Shown here in pieces: positions 1-5,012 of a stretch of 5,012 nt of DNA (its first letter is position 1; each line of letters begins with the position of its first letter). The notes beneath the pieces were generated by a model. That model worked only from the letters and a program-made list of their open reading frames with translations. It was not told where the DNA came from and did no database searches. The DNA is from an uncultured Victivallaceae bacterium (GTDB lineage: Bacteria; Verrucomicrobiota; Lentisphaeria; Victivallales; Victivallaceae), in the NCBI GenBank assembly GCA_934663655.1, contig CAKUKT010000212.1, positions 1-5,012 of the forward strand, written 5' to 3'. A program made the translations under genes and the position numbers.

Positions 1-381
1 CATGAATTCTGCCTCGAACACGAGGAGGCGATTCTTCAGAAGCTCGGGCTGCCCTATCATGTGGTCAATGTCTGCGTCGGCGACCTCGGAGCTCCCGGTT
101 ACAAGAAATATGACATCGAGGCGTGGATGCCCGGCTTCAACTGCTATCGCGAAGTCACCAGCAATACCAATCTGACCAGCTTCCAGTCCCGCCGTCTGAA
201 CATCCGCTACAAGGATGGCGACAAACGGGATTTCGTGCACACGATCAGTGCGACCGCGGCCACCGACCGGATGTTGATTGCGATACTGGAGAACTTCCAG
301 GAACCGGACGGCAGTGTGGTCATTCCGGAGGTGCTACGTCCGTTGACCGGTTTCGACCGGATCACTCCTCCGGCGAAGTGA
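1..381 (+). CDS. serS: Seryl-tRNA synthetase, C-terminal part (5' end outside window)
   Basis: The visible 126 residues are the C-terminal part of the class II catalytic domain of SerRS, the cytoplasmic enzyme that charges tRNA-Ser (and tRNA-Sec) with serine using ATP. The frame is open from base 1, so the tRNA-binding coiled coil and motifs 1 and 2 lie upstream of the window. Seen here: the conserved [19 protein letters not shown] stretch (residues 27-45), the RE(V)TSN...[10 protein letters not shown] block (residues 50-70) that contributes to the serine site in the family, and the motif 3 region at residues 80-98 with its arginine at residue 90. The tail [11 protein letters not shown] near the C-terminus is typical of SerRS. 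The usual glycine-rich NG(S/T)G of motif 3 reads ISAT here, and the usual Cys of the SSCSN block is Asn, probably clade variation. TGA stop at 379-381, then 24 bp to the regulator gene. Identification is secure. Confidence 0.96.
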   Translation, partial: HEFCLEHEEAILQKLGLPYHVVNVCVGDLGAPGYKKYDIEAWMPGFNCYREVTSNTNLTSFQSRRLNIRYKDGDKRDFVHTISATAATDRMLIAILENFQEPDGSVVIPEVLRPLTGFDRITPPAK

Positions 382-387
382 GGAGTG
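363..387. promoter_or_regulatory. Perfect 8-bp inverted repeat over the serS stop codon, possible operator
   Basis: CACTCCTC (363-370) and GAGGAGTG (380-387) are exact reverse complements separated by 9 bases. The right arm covers the serS TGA and ends 18 bases before the regulator ATG at 406. No T-tract follows, so it is not an intrinsic terminator. It could be an autoregulatory operator for the downstream GntR/LacI-type protein, or an RNA hairpin between the two genes. An inverted repeat of this size could also occur by chance in 5 kb. Function is inferred from position only. Confidence 0.35.
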
Positions 388-392
388 CGAAC

Positions 393-398
393 GGGGTG
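393..398 (+). promoter_or_regulatory. Weak ribosome binding site for the regulator gene
   Basis: GGGGTG, 7 bases before the ATG at 406, is the only purine-rich Shine-Dalgarno-like stretch at suitable spacing. The better AGGAG at 381-385 is 20 bases away and lies inside the right arm of an inverted repeat. An in-frame TGA at 397-399 rules out any earlier start, which fixes 406 as the first usable ATG. Confidence 0.45.
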
Positions 399-405
399 AC
401 GGCGC

Positions 406-1476
406 ATGACCTGCAGTGAAGTTCGTCTGCATATTCTCCGGCTGATCTCCCAGGGCGGCATTGCTCCGGGCGGTCGGCTGCCCACTTTCCGGGCGCTGGC
501 GCGGGAGTGCGATACCAGTGTGCCGACGGTGCAGCGGGCGGTGGCGATGCTGGCGAGCGAAGGGGTGCTGGTGAGCCGGGTGGGTTCGGGCACCTACGTG
601 CGGGAGCGGAGGTCCCGTTCGTCCGGGCGGTTGCTCGGGGTGCTCTCCCCGAATAGCGGGACGCTGTTTGCGAACTTCATTTCCGACGCCGAGAATGCGA
701 TTCGCGAGGTCTTTTTTGCCGCCGACTGCGTACCGGTGGTGGTCTATCCCCGGGCACAGTTGCACGGGCGTGAACGCAAGGAGGAGGAGCTGACGCTGAT
801 CCGGCAGTTGTTGCGCCAGGGGGTGGCGGGATTGATCATCAATTCCGGTTCGGGGCTGAATCTGGAACCGGAACTGCGTTCGAGCGGGATTCCGGTGGTG
901 TACTTCAACAATCCGGGCACCGATCACGGCGGCTTTGATTTCGTCTCCTCCGACAACTATCAGATCGGGCGGCTGGCCGCCGAACGGTTGATTTCGGCCG
1001 AAAAGTTCCCCTGCGCGGTCGTCGGTGATTCGCTTGCCACCTACGCAGTCTCCGAACGGGTGCTCGGCTTCAGCGATTTCTGCCGGGAAGCCGGGGTTCC
1101 GGAGCCGCGGGTCATCAGTTCGGATCAGCTGCCGGTTACATATCCGGTGGAGCTGCTTGACGAATTCCGGGGAGTCCGGGGCGTATTCGGCACCAACGAT
1201 GCCGACGCGGTGAAGATGATGAATTTCTTCCGGGAGAATGGCGTCGCGGTACCCGGTGAGATCGGGGTGATCGGTGTTGACGACGGGGAGATCTGCGAAC
1301 ACGTGACGCCGAGACTTGATTCGATCCGGCAGCACGCGGCGGTGATGGGACGCAAAGCCGCGGAACTGCTGCTCGAACGGGTACGCAACGGGATGGGAGA
1401 TGATTTCGTCACCATCAAAATCCGCGGCGAATTGGTTACCCGCGAGTCGGTGGTTTCTCCGGGAGCGGCAAAGTGA
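406..1476 (+). CDS. GntR-family transcriptional regulator with LacI-type ligand-binding domain
   Basis: A 356-residue DNA-binding regulator. Residues about 6-65 form a GntR-type winged helix: an I.PG.RLPTFRALA segment (19-32), the recognition helix around VPTVQRAVAML (39-49), and the wing ending in GSGTYV (60-65). Residues about 76-350 match the periplasmic-binding-protein-like sensor of LacI/GalR regulators: LGVLSPNSGTLF at the first strand (77-88), SSDNYQIGRLAAERL (181-195), the effector-domain signature VIGVDDGEICEHVTPRLDSI (288-307), MGRKAAELLLERV (314-326) and a final RGELVTRESV (340-349). This architecture is seen in sugar-responsive regulators of the GntR/LacI hybrid type such as the AraR class, so a carbohydrate ligand is a reasonable guess, but ligand and targets are unknown. 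It sits 24 bp after serS and 38 bp before lepA on the same strand. The start is fixed by an upstream in-frame stop at 397-399. The symmetric element at 363-387 may serve autoregulation. Confidence 0.92.
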   Translation: MTCSEVRLHILRLISQGGIAPGGRLPTFRALARECDTSVPTVQRAVAMLASEGVLVSRVGSGTYVRERRSRSSGRLLGVLSPNSGTLFANFISDAENAIREVFFAADCVPVVVYPRAQLHGRERKEEELTLIRQLLRQGVAGLIINSGSGLNLEPELRSSGIPVVYFNNPGTDHGGFDFVSSDNYQIGRLAAERLISAEKFPCAVVGDSLATYAVSERVLGFSDFCREAGVPEPRVISSDQLPVTYPVELLDEFRGVRGVFGTNDADAVKMMNFFRENGVAVPGEIGVIGVDDGEICEHVTPRLDSIRQHAAVMGRKAAELLLERVRNGMGDDFVTIKIRGELVTRESVVSPGAAK

Positions 1477-1486
1477 CGACATGAAT

Positions 1487-1505
1487 TTCCGGAACAACTC
1501 CGGAG
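1487..1505. promoter_or_regulatory. Tandem 8-bp palindromes in the lepA leader, possible operator or SD-masking hairpin
   Basis: TTCCGGAA (1487-1494) and CTCCGGAG (1498-1505) are each perfect palindromes. Their centres are 11 bp apart, about one helical turn, a layout that protein dimers can read on one DNA face. In RNA the two TCCGGA cores (1488-1493 and 1499-1504) can pair as a 6-bp stem with a 5-base ACAAC loop, and the 3' arm includes the GGAG that is the likely lepA Shine-Dalgarno. Either reading is inference. Confidence 0.35.
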
Positions 1506-1510
1506 CAGGA
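1502..1510 (+). promoter_or_regulatory. Ribosome binding site of lepA
   Basis: GGAGCAGGA lies just before the ATG at 1515. GGAG (1502-1505) has a normal 9-base spacing, while AGGA (1507-1510) has only 4. This supports 1515 as the lepA start. The ATG at 1481 is not in the lepA frame. The GGAG overlaps the 3' arm of the small hairpin at 1488-1504. Confidence 0.6.
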
Positions 1511-1514
1511 TAAA

Positions 1515-3326
1515 ATGGCACAACTTGAACTGATCAGAAATTTCTGTATTATCGCCCACATCGATCACGGCAAGTCGACGCTGGCCGACCGGATGCTGGA
1601 GCTGACCGGCACCGTGGCGGCGCGGGATCTCACCGACCAGCTGCTTGACGGGATGGATCTCGAACGTGAACGGGGTATCACCATCAAATCCCACCCGGTG
1701 CGCATGAACTACGATCCCGGTGACGGAAAAACCTATGAACTCAATCTTATCGACACTCCCGGTCATGTTGACTTCAACTATGAGGTCAGCCGCAGTCTCA
1801 GCGCCTGCGAGGGGGCGATTCTGCTGATCGACGCTACCCAGGGGGTGCAGGCGCAGACGGTGGCAAATGTGAATCTGGCGTTCCGGCAGAATCTGAAGGT
1901 GATTCCGGCGATCAACAAGATCGACCTGCCTGCGGCCAATCTCGATCTCTGTTACGAACAGATGGAGGAGATTCTGGCGCTGCCGCGCGACGAGGCGTTT
2001 CTGGTGAGTGGCAAGACCGGGGAAGGGGTTCGTGAGCTGCTGAATGCGGTGATCAGCCGGGTGCCGCCGCCGGAACTTCCGGCTGAACCCGGCAGCGCGG
2101 CGTTGATTTTCGACTCCCAGTACGATGCGTATCGTGGGGTGGTGAATTTTGTGCGGGTGCGCAAGGGGGTGTTCCGGCGTGGTTCGCGGATTCGTCTTTT
2201 CAGCAACGGCATTGAGAGCGAGGTCAAGGAGGTCGGTTTCTTCAGTCCGGGCATGAAGGCGGACGCGGAACTCGGTCCCGGCAGTGTCGGTTATGTGATT
2301 CCCAACCTCAAAAGTCCCTCTGACACCCGGATCGGAGATACGATGACCGACCTCGCCGATCGGCGCGCCGAACCGCTTGCCGGTTTTCGCGAGGTGCGGC
2401 CGATGGTGTTCAGCGGCATTTATCCGATCGACACCGCGGATTACGATCAGCTCAAGGCGAGCATGGCCAAGCTGCAGCTCAACGATGCGGCGTTTGTCTA
2501 TCAGGCGGAGAGTTCGGCGGCGCTGGGTTTCGGGTTCCGGTGCGGCTTTCTCGGGCTGCTGCACATGGAGATCATTCAGGAGCGGCTGCGGCGGGAATAC
2601 GGGATGGACATCATCACCACCTATCCGTCGGTGATCTACCATGTGTATATGAAGTCGGGGGAGATGATCGAGGTGGACAACCCGGTCTATCTGCCTGATC
2701 CCTCGGGAATCGAGCGCATCGAGGAACCGGTGATCAGCTGCCATATCATGACGCCGACGAGCTTCATCGGCGACGTGATGAATCTGGTGATGAGCAAACG
2801 CGGCGTCTGCACCGACACCGCCGGGGTGGACGCCCAGCACGTGATCATCACCGCGGAAATGCCGATGCATGAGATTCTGATCGATTTCCACGACAAACTT
2901 AAATCGATCACCCGCGGTTACGGTAGTCTGGATTACGAGCCCGCCGGTTACCGGGCCGGAAAGTTGATCAAGCTGGATATACTGGTCAATGGGGAACCGG
3001 TGGATGCATTCAGTTCGATAGTTCACAATGACCTCGCCTACGAGCGCGGCCGTCAGATCGCCGAACGGCTGCGGGAAGCGATTCCGCCGCAGATGTTCCA
3101 GATTGCGATCCAGGCGGCGGTCGGCGGCAAGGTTATCGCCCGCGAGACGATCCGGCAGCTGCGCAAAAACGTGCTTGCCAAGTGTTACGGCGGTGACATC
3201 ACCCGCAAACGCAAGCTGCTGGAAAAACAGAAGGAGGGCAAGAAACGGATGAAGTTGATCGGCAAGGTCAATATTCCGCAGGAGGCCTTTGTCGCGGTGC
3301 TCAAGGCACAGGAATTCAATCAATAA
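1515..3326 (+). CDS. lepA: Elongation factor 4 (LepA), ribosome-associated translational GTPase
   Basis: A full-length 603-residue LepA/EF4, close to the roughly 600 residues usual for the family. LepA binds the ribosome and hydrolyses GTP. It has been linked to back-translocation of mistranslocated ribosomes and to initiation or 30S assembly under stress. Visible GTPase motifs: P-loop AHIDHGKST (14-22), switch I RERGITIK (51-58), DTPGH (80-84, with the catalytic His at 84), NKID (134-137) and SGKTG (165-169, where Ala usually replaces the first Gly). The EF-G-like domains II, III and V follow (about 190-480), including FRCGFLGLLHMEI in domain III, and the LepA-specific C-terminal domain runs from about 490, with GKVIARE, the KCYGGDITRKRKLLEKQK segment and the terminal PQEAFVAVLK. 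No sign of truncation or frameshift. It follows the regulator by 38 bp and precedes the thioesterase by 17 bp, so co-transcription is likely. The start at 1515 gives the canonical MAQLELIRNFCIIAHIDHGK N-terminus. Confidence 0.99.
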   Translation: MAQLELIRNFCIIAHIDHGKSTLADRMLELTGTVAARDLTDQLLDGMDLERERGITIKSHPVRMNYDPGDGKTYELNLIDTPGHVDFNYEVSRSLSACEGAILLIDATQGVQAQTVANVNLAFRQNLKVIPAINKIDLPAANLDLCYEQMEEILALPRDEAFLVSGKTGEGVRELLNAVISRVPPPELPAEPGSAALIFDSQYDAYRGVVNFVRVRKGVFRRGSRIRLFSNGIESEVKEVGFFSPGMKADAELGPGSVGYVIPNLKSPSDTRIGDTMTDLADRRAEPLAGFREVRPMVFSGIYPIDTADYDQLKASMAKLQLNDAAFVYQAESSAALGFGFRCGFLGLLHMEIIQERLRREYGMDIITTYPSVIYHVYMKSGEMIEVDNPVYLPDPSGIERIEEPVISCHIMTPTSFIGDVMNLVMSKRGVCTDTAGVDAQHVIITAEMPMHEILIDFHDKLKSITRGYGSLDYEPAGYRAGKLIKLDILVNGEPVDAFSSIVHNDLAYERGRQIAERLREAIPPQMFQIAIQAAVGGKVIARETIRQLRKNVLAKCYGGDITRKRKLLEKQKEGKKRMKLIGKVNIPQEAFVAVLKAQEFNQ

Positions 3327-3334
3327 GATATGCG

Positions 3335-3340
3335 AAGGAG
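3335..3340 (+). promoter_or_regulatory. Strong Shine-Dalgarno of the thioesterase gene
   Basis: AAGGAG ends 3 bases before the ATG at 3344 and 6 bases before the in-frame ATG at 3347. It is the strongest ribosome-binding sequence in the window, and its spacing favours the second ATG, so the mature start may be one codon later than the outermost one. It lies in the 17-base gap after the lepA stop. Confidence 0.75.
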
Positions 3341-3343
3341 AAG

Positions 3344-3772
3344 ATGATGGCGGAAACAGATCGTGAATTGCTGGACCGGATCCGGGATTATCTCAATGCC
3401 AACGATCGCTTCTGTGCGACCAACGATATACAGCTGGTGAAGCTTGAGCCGGGTTATGCCGAGGCGGTGCTGACGGTGACTCCCGACAAACTCAACGGCG
3501 TTGGGGTGGTGCAGGGTGGCGCAACCTTTTCGCTGGCCGATTTCGCATTTGCGGGTGCGGCCAATTCCGGGAACATTCCGACGGTGGCGGCGACCAGTTC
3601 GTTCAATTTCCTGCGTCCCGGAACCGGCGGCCGGCTGCGTGCGGTGGCCCGGGAAATCAGCCGGGGCAAACGGACGGTCTTATGTACGATCGAGGTGTTC
3701 GACGAACGCGACCGGCTGATCGCGTATGGTACGACGACCGGTTTTGTGACCGGGGAGAAGTTGCTGGATTGA
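3344..3772 (+). CDS. PaaI-type hotdog-fold thioesterase
   Basis: A 142-residue single-domain hotdog protein, the usual length for PaaI/YbgC-like acyl-CoA thioesterases, which hydrolyse acyl- or aryl-CoA thioesters in the cytoplasm. The signature block is LNGVGVVQGGATFSLADFAF (50-69). Asn51, the GG pair (58-59) and Asp66 match the family's active-site region, with Asp66 in the place of the catalytic acidic residue. The usual HGG histidine is Gln57. The later strand TSSFNFLRPG (86-95, in the ATSSFNFLRPGTGG context) and the C-terminal IAYGTTTGFV complete the fold. Substrate cannot be read from the sequence. The gene follows lepA by 17 bp and is the last gene before a strong terminator. I give the outermost ATG (3344); the second ATG at 3347 is better spaced from AAGGAG and would remove one Met. 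Family call is strong, and enzymatic specificity is open. Confidence 0.9.
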   Translation: MMAETDRELLDRIRDYLNANDRFCATNDIQLVKLEPGYAEAVLTVTPDKLNGVGVVQGGATFSLADFAFAGAANSGNIPTVAATSSFNFLRPGTGGRLRAVAREISRGKRTVLCTIEVFDERDRLIAYGTTTGFVTGEKLLD

Positions 3773-3805
3773 TGACAGCGCCCGTAAAACGGCAACAAGA
3801 ATTTT

Positions 3806-3834
3806 ACGCGTCCCGCCGGGGGCGCGTTTTTTTT
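3806..3834 (+). terminator. Intrinsic (rho-independent) terminator after the thioesterase gene
   Basis: A 9-bp stem pairs 3806-3814 (ACGCGTCCC) with 3819-3827 (GGGGCGCGT), including one T-G wobble, around a 4-base GCCG loop. It is followed at once by eight Ts (3827-3834). It begins 33 bases after the thioesterase stop and is the only strong terminator in the window, so it probably ends the serS-regulator-lepA-thioesterase transcripts. On the reverse strand the stem is followed by AAAATTC and not a U-tract, so it should act for rightward transcription only. Confidence 0.93.
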
Positions 3835-3837
3835 ATT

Positions 3838-3855
3838 CCGTCGTCGGGACGACGG
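3838..3855. repeat. Perfect inverted repeat in the convergent intergenic gap
   Basis: CCGTCGTC (3838-3845) and GACGACGG (3848-3855) are exact reverse complements with only GG between them, giving a 7-bp stem with a CGGG tetraloop or an 8-bp cruciform arm. It begins 3 bases after the T-tract of the rightward terminator and lies 41 bases beyond the stop of the leftward gene. For leftward transcription it is followed by AATAAAAAAAA and not by Ts, so it is not a standard intrinsic terminator for that gene. Role unknown; it may be a backup pause or 3'-end stabilising hairpin. Confidence 0.5.
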
Positions 3856-3896
3856 CGGGTCGGTGTCAGGGGCGCCGGGGAGAGGCTGCGCCGTAA

Positions 3897-5012
3897 TCAG
3901 CGTCGGACGGCGGGAGCGAACTCCTCGGGGATCAGCATCCGGAAACGTTTTTCATTCCAGACAAATTCCAGATCGTTGAAATATCCCGGAAATGGGAGTT
4001 GATCACCCGGTTCGGTGGTGAGCACCACCGGTCGTTTGGCGGCGACGAAATCGCGGGCGCGTTCCGGATAGTCGGGGTAGACGCCGCGTTCCCAGTTGAC
4101 GAACATCGGACGCGGATATCCGGCGTCCCGCGCGATAATCGAAAAAAGCCCGTCATTGGTGTGGTTGAAAAGGCCGCGTTCACGCAGTTCGGCGGGCTGG
4201 CGGTTGAATGCGGAACTGATTGCCTCCATCGCGGCGGCCTCGCTGGGAAACAGCAGCATGCCGCGGATTCCCGGGATGGATACGTAGACTCTCGCGGTGG
4301 CGCCGTTCAGGCGGAGTGCTCCGGCAACCAGACGGATCACCACCGGCGGGGTAATCAACAGCGCGGCTGCCAGCAGCAACGCCCACCGGGCCGGCGGCCG
4401 CCAGCGGAGCTGCCGGATCATCTGCATCAGCAGCACGTAGGCGCCGAACATCGGCAGCGCCGCCCAGTAGACGTGGCGGACGCAGGGTACCGGGTAGTAC
4501 TGGTGCCAGGAGCCGATTCCGAGCAGGAGTACCGCGGCCAGCAGCTGGCGGCGCAGCGAAGTGTCCCGGCGGTGGATGATCGAACGGACGGAGAGCAGCA
4601 GCATGGTGATCACGATCAGCGGCAGCAGCGAAAAGAAGATGTCCAGCAGACCGAAAAGCGAACCGATGGGGAAAAGAGAGTTTGAGAGTTTCTGAAAATC
4701 GAATCCGCCGCCGCCGCGTTCATGCACGAAACCGGCCACGTAAATTACGCACTGCTGGATATAATCGTGCCAGGAACCGGTCGCGGTGAGCAGAACGGCG
4801 AAGGGGAGGATGAGCGCGGCTACCCCGCCTAAGTAGATGGCGAGGGCTCCGGGGACGCGGTGCAGCTTGTCAGGTCGGGCGCACAACAGCAGCAGCGAAG
4901 CGGTTCCGGCGGCGATGGTGACTACTCCGCAGGGGTGGCGGCAGAGAAAGGCGGCCGCGGCGGCGACTCCGGCGGCGAAGAGGGGGCCGGATTTTTCCGA
5001 TTCGAGAAAATC
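3897..5012 (-). CDS. Multi-pass membrane protein, probable GT-C (family 39-like) glycosyltransferase, C-terminal part
   Basis: The leftward reading frame is open from the window edge (5012) to the TGA at 3897-3899, giving 371 visible residues, and the N-terminus lies outside. The TTG at 4886-4884 is internal to this frame and is not the real start. Hydrophobic segments lie at about residues 11-24, 29-45, 55-78, 115-141, 156-168, 180-199 and 208-232, followed by a soluble C-terminal region of about 140 residues (233-371). The AFLCRHPCG turn (21-29) between the first two helices and SWHQYYPVPCVRHVYWAALP (168-187) before a later helix resemble patterns in polytopic GT-C glycosyltransferases of the PMT/ArnT-like type, which use lipid-linked sugars at the membrane. 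The catalytic acidic loop expected near the N-terminus is not in view, so the function is an inference. A CCG x4 tract (4705-4716) encodes four glycines in a loop. The gene converges on the thioesterase with a 124-bp gap. No clear intrinsic terminator is seen for it. Confidence 0.72.
   Translation of the reverse strand, partial: DFLESEKSGPLFAAGVAAAAAFLCRHPCGVVTIAAGTASLLLLCARPDKLHRVPGALAIYLGGVAALILPFAVLLTATGSWHDYIQQCVIYVAGFVHERGGGGFDFQKLSNSLFPIGSLFGLLDIFFSLLPLIVITMLLLSVRSIIHRRDTSLRRQLLAAVLLLGIGSWHQYYPVPCVRHVYWAALPMFGAYVLLMQMIRQLRWRPPARWALLLAAALLITPPVVIRLVAGALRLNGATARVYVSIPGIRGMLLFPSEAAAMEAISSAFNRQPAELRERGLFNHTNDGLFSIIARDAGYPRPMFVNWERGVYPDYPERARDFVAAKRPVVLTTEPGDQLPFPGYFNDLEFVWNEKRFRMLIPEEFAPAVRR

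Noticed and set aside
345..360. GACCGG-TTTC-GACCGG direct repeat near the end of serS
   Set aside because: It is explained by codons for the conserved-style C-terminal tail (TGFDR), and CCGG is common at this GC content.
334..1521. 395-codon reverse-strand open frame over the regulator
   Set aside because: Low-complexity, proline/arginine/histidine-rich shadow of the well-supported GntR/LacI regulator; no domain is recognisable.
1125..3323. Long 732-codon open frame on the reverse strand across the regulator and lepA
   Set aside because: It is antisense to an unmistakable LepA. Its product is His/Arg/Asp-rich with no family resemblance, as expected from a GC-rich shadow frame.
3999..4685. 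228-codon forward open frame antisense to the membrane protein
   Set aside because: Its product is Gln/Arg/Gly-rich without motifs, and the reverse strand gives a coherent multi-helix protein.
4705..4716. CCG x4 trinucleotide tract as a possible phase-variation repeat
   Set aside because: Four units of a triplet keep the frame and encode a glycine loop; too short and in-frame for slippage switching.
3897..4886. Reading the leftward gene as starting at the TTG at 4886
   Set aside because: The frame stays open to the window edge with further hydrophobic helices (LFAAGVAAAAAFL and VVTIAAGTASLLLL), so the TTG falls inside a membrane helix and the true start is upstream.

Overview
The window is a compact, GC-rich bacterial chromosome segment carrying four rightward genes and one leftward gene. 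Every protein belongs to a recognisable family, and I see no mobile element, CRISPR array, tRNA, rRNA or phage gene. High GC, long antisense shadow ORFs, a GntR-headed regulator with a LacI-like sensor, and a polytopic GT-C-like membrane protein would fit a member of the PVC group such as Lentisphaerota/Victivallis. That assignment is an impression from protein style, not a demonstrated result.

Layout: positions 1-381 (+) are the 3' end of serS (seryl-tRNA synthetase), cut by the window edge. After 24 bp comes a GntR/LacI-type transcriptional regulator (406-1476, +). After 38 bp comes lepA (elongation factor 4; 1515-3326, +), complete with all GTPase motifs. After 17 bp comes a PaaI-type hotdog thioesterase (3344-3772, +). 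A strong intrinsic terminator (3806-3834) closes this rightward cluster. A second perfect inverted repeat (3838-3855) lies in the convergent gap. From the opposite side, a multi-pass membrane protein that is probably a GT-C/family-39-like glycosyltransferase (3897-5012, -) runs in, and its N-terminus lies beyond the window.

The short spacings and single strong terminator suggest that serS, the regulator, lepA and the thioesterase share at least some transcripts. serS (aminoacylation) and lepA (ribosome back-translocation/initiation quality factor) both act in translation. The regulator looks like a carbohydrate-type ligand sensor and has no obvious mechanistic link to them, so its target is unknown. 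Two gene junctions carry symmetric DNA: an 8-bp-arm inverted repeat over the serS stop codon, and two tandem 8-bp palindromes just before lepA. These are the best candidates for unannotated regulation.

No previously undescribed system is evident. The findings below are modest: regulatory-looking symmetry, motif variants and an unusual gene neighbour.
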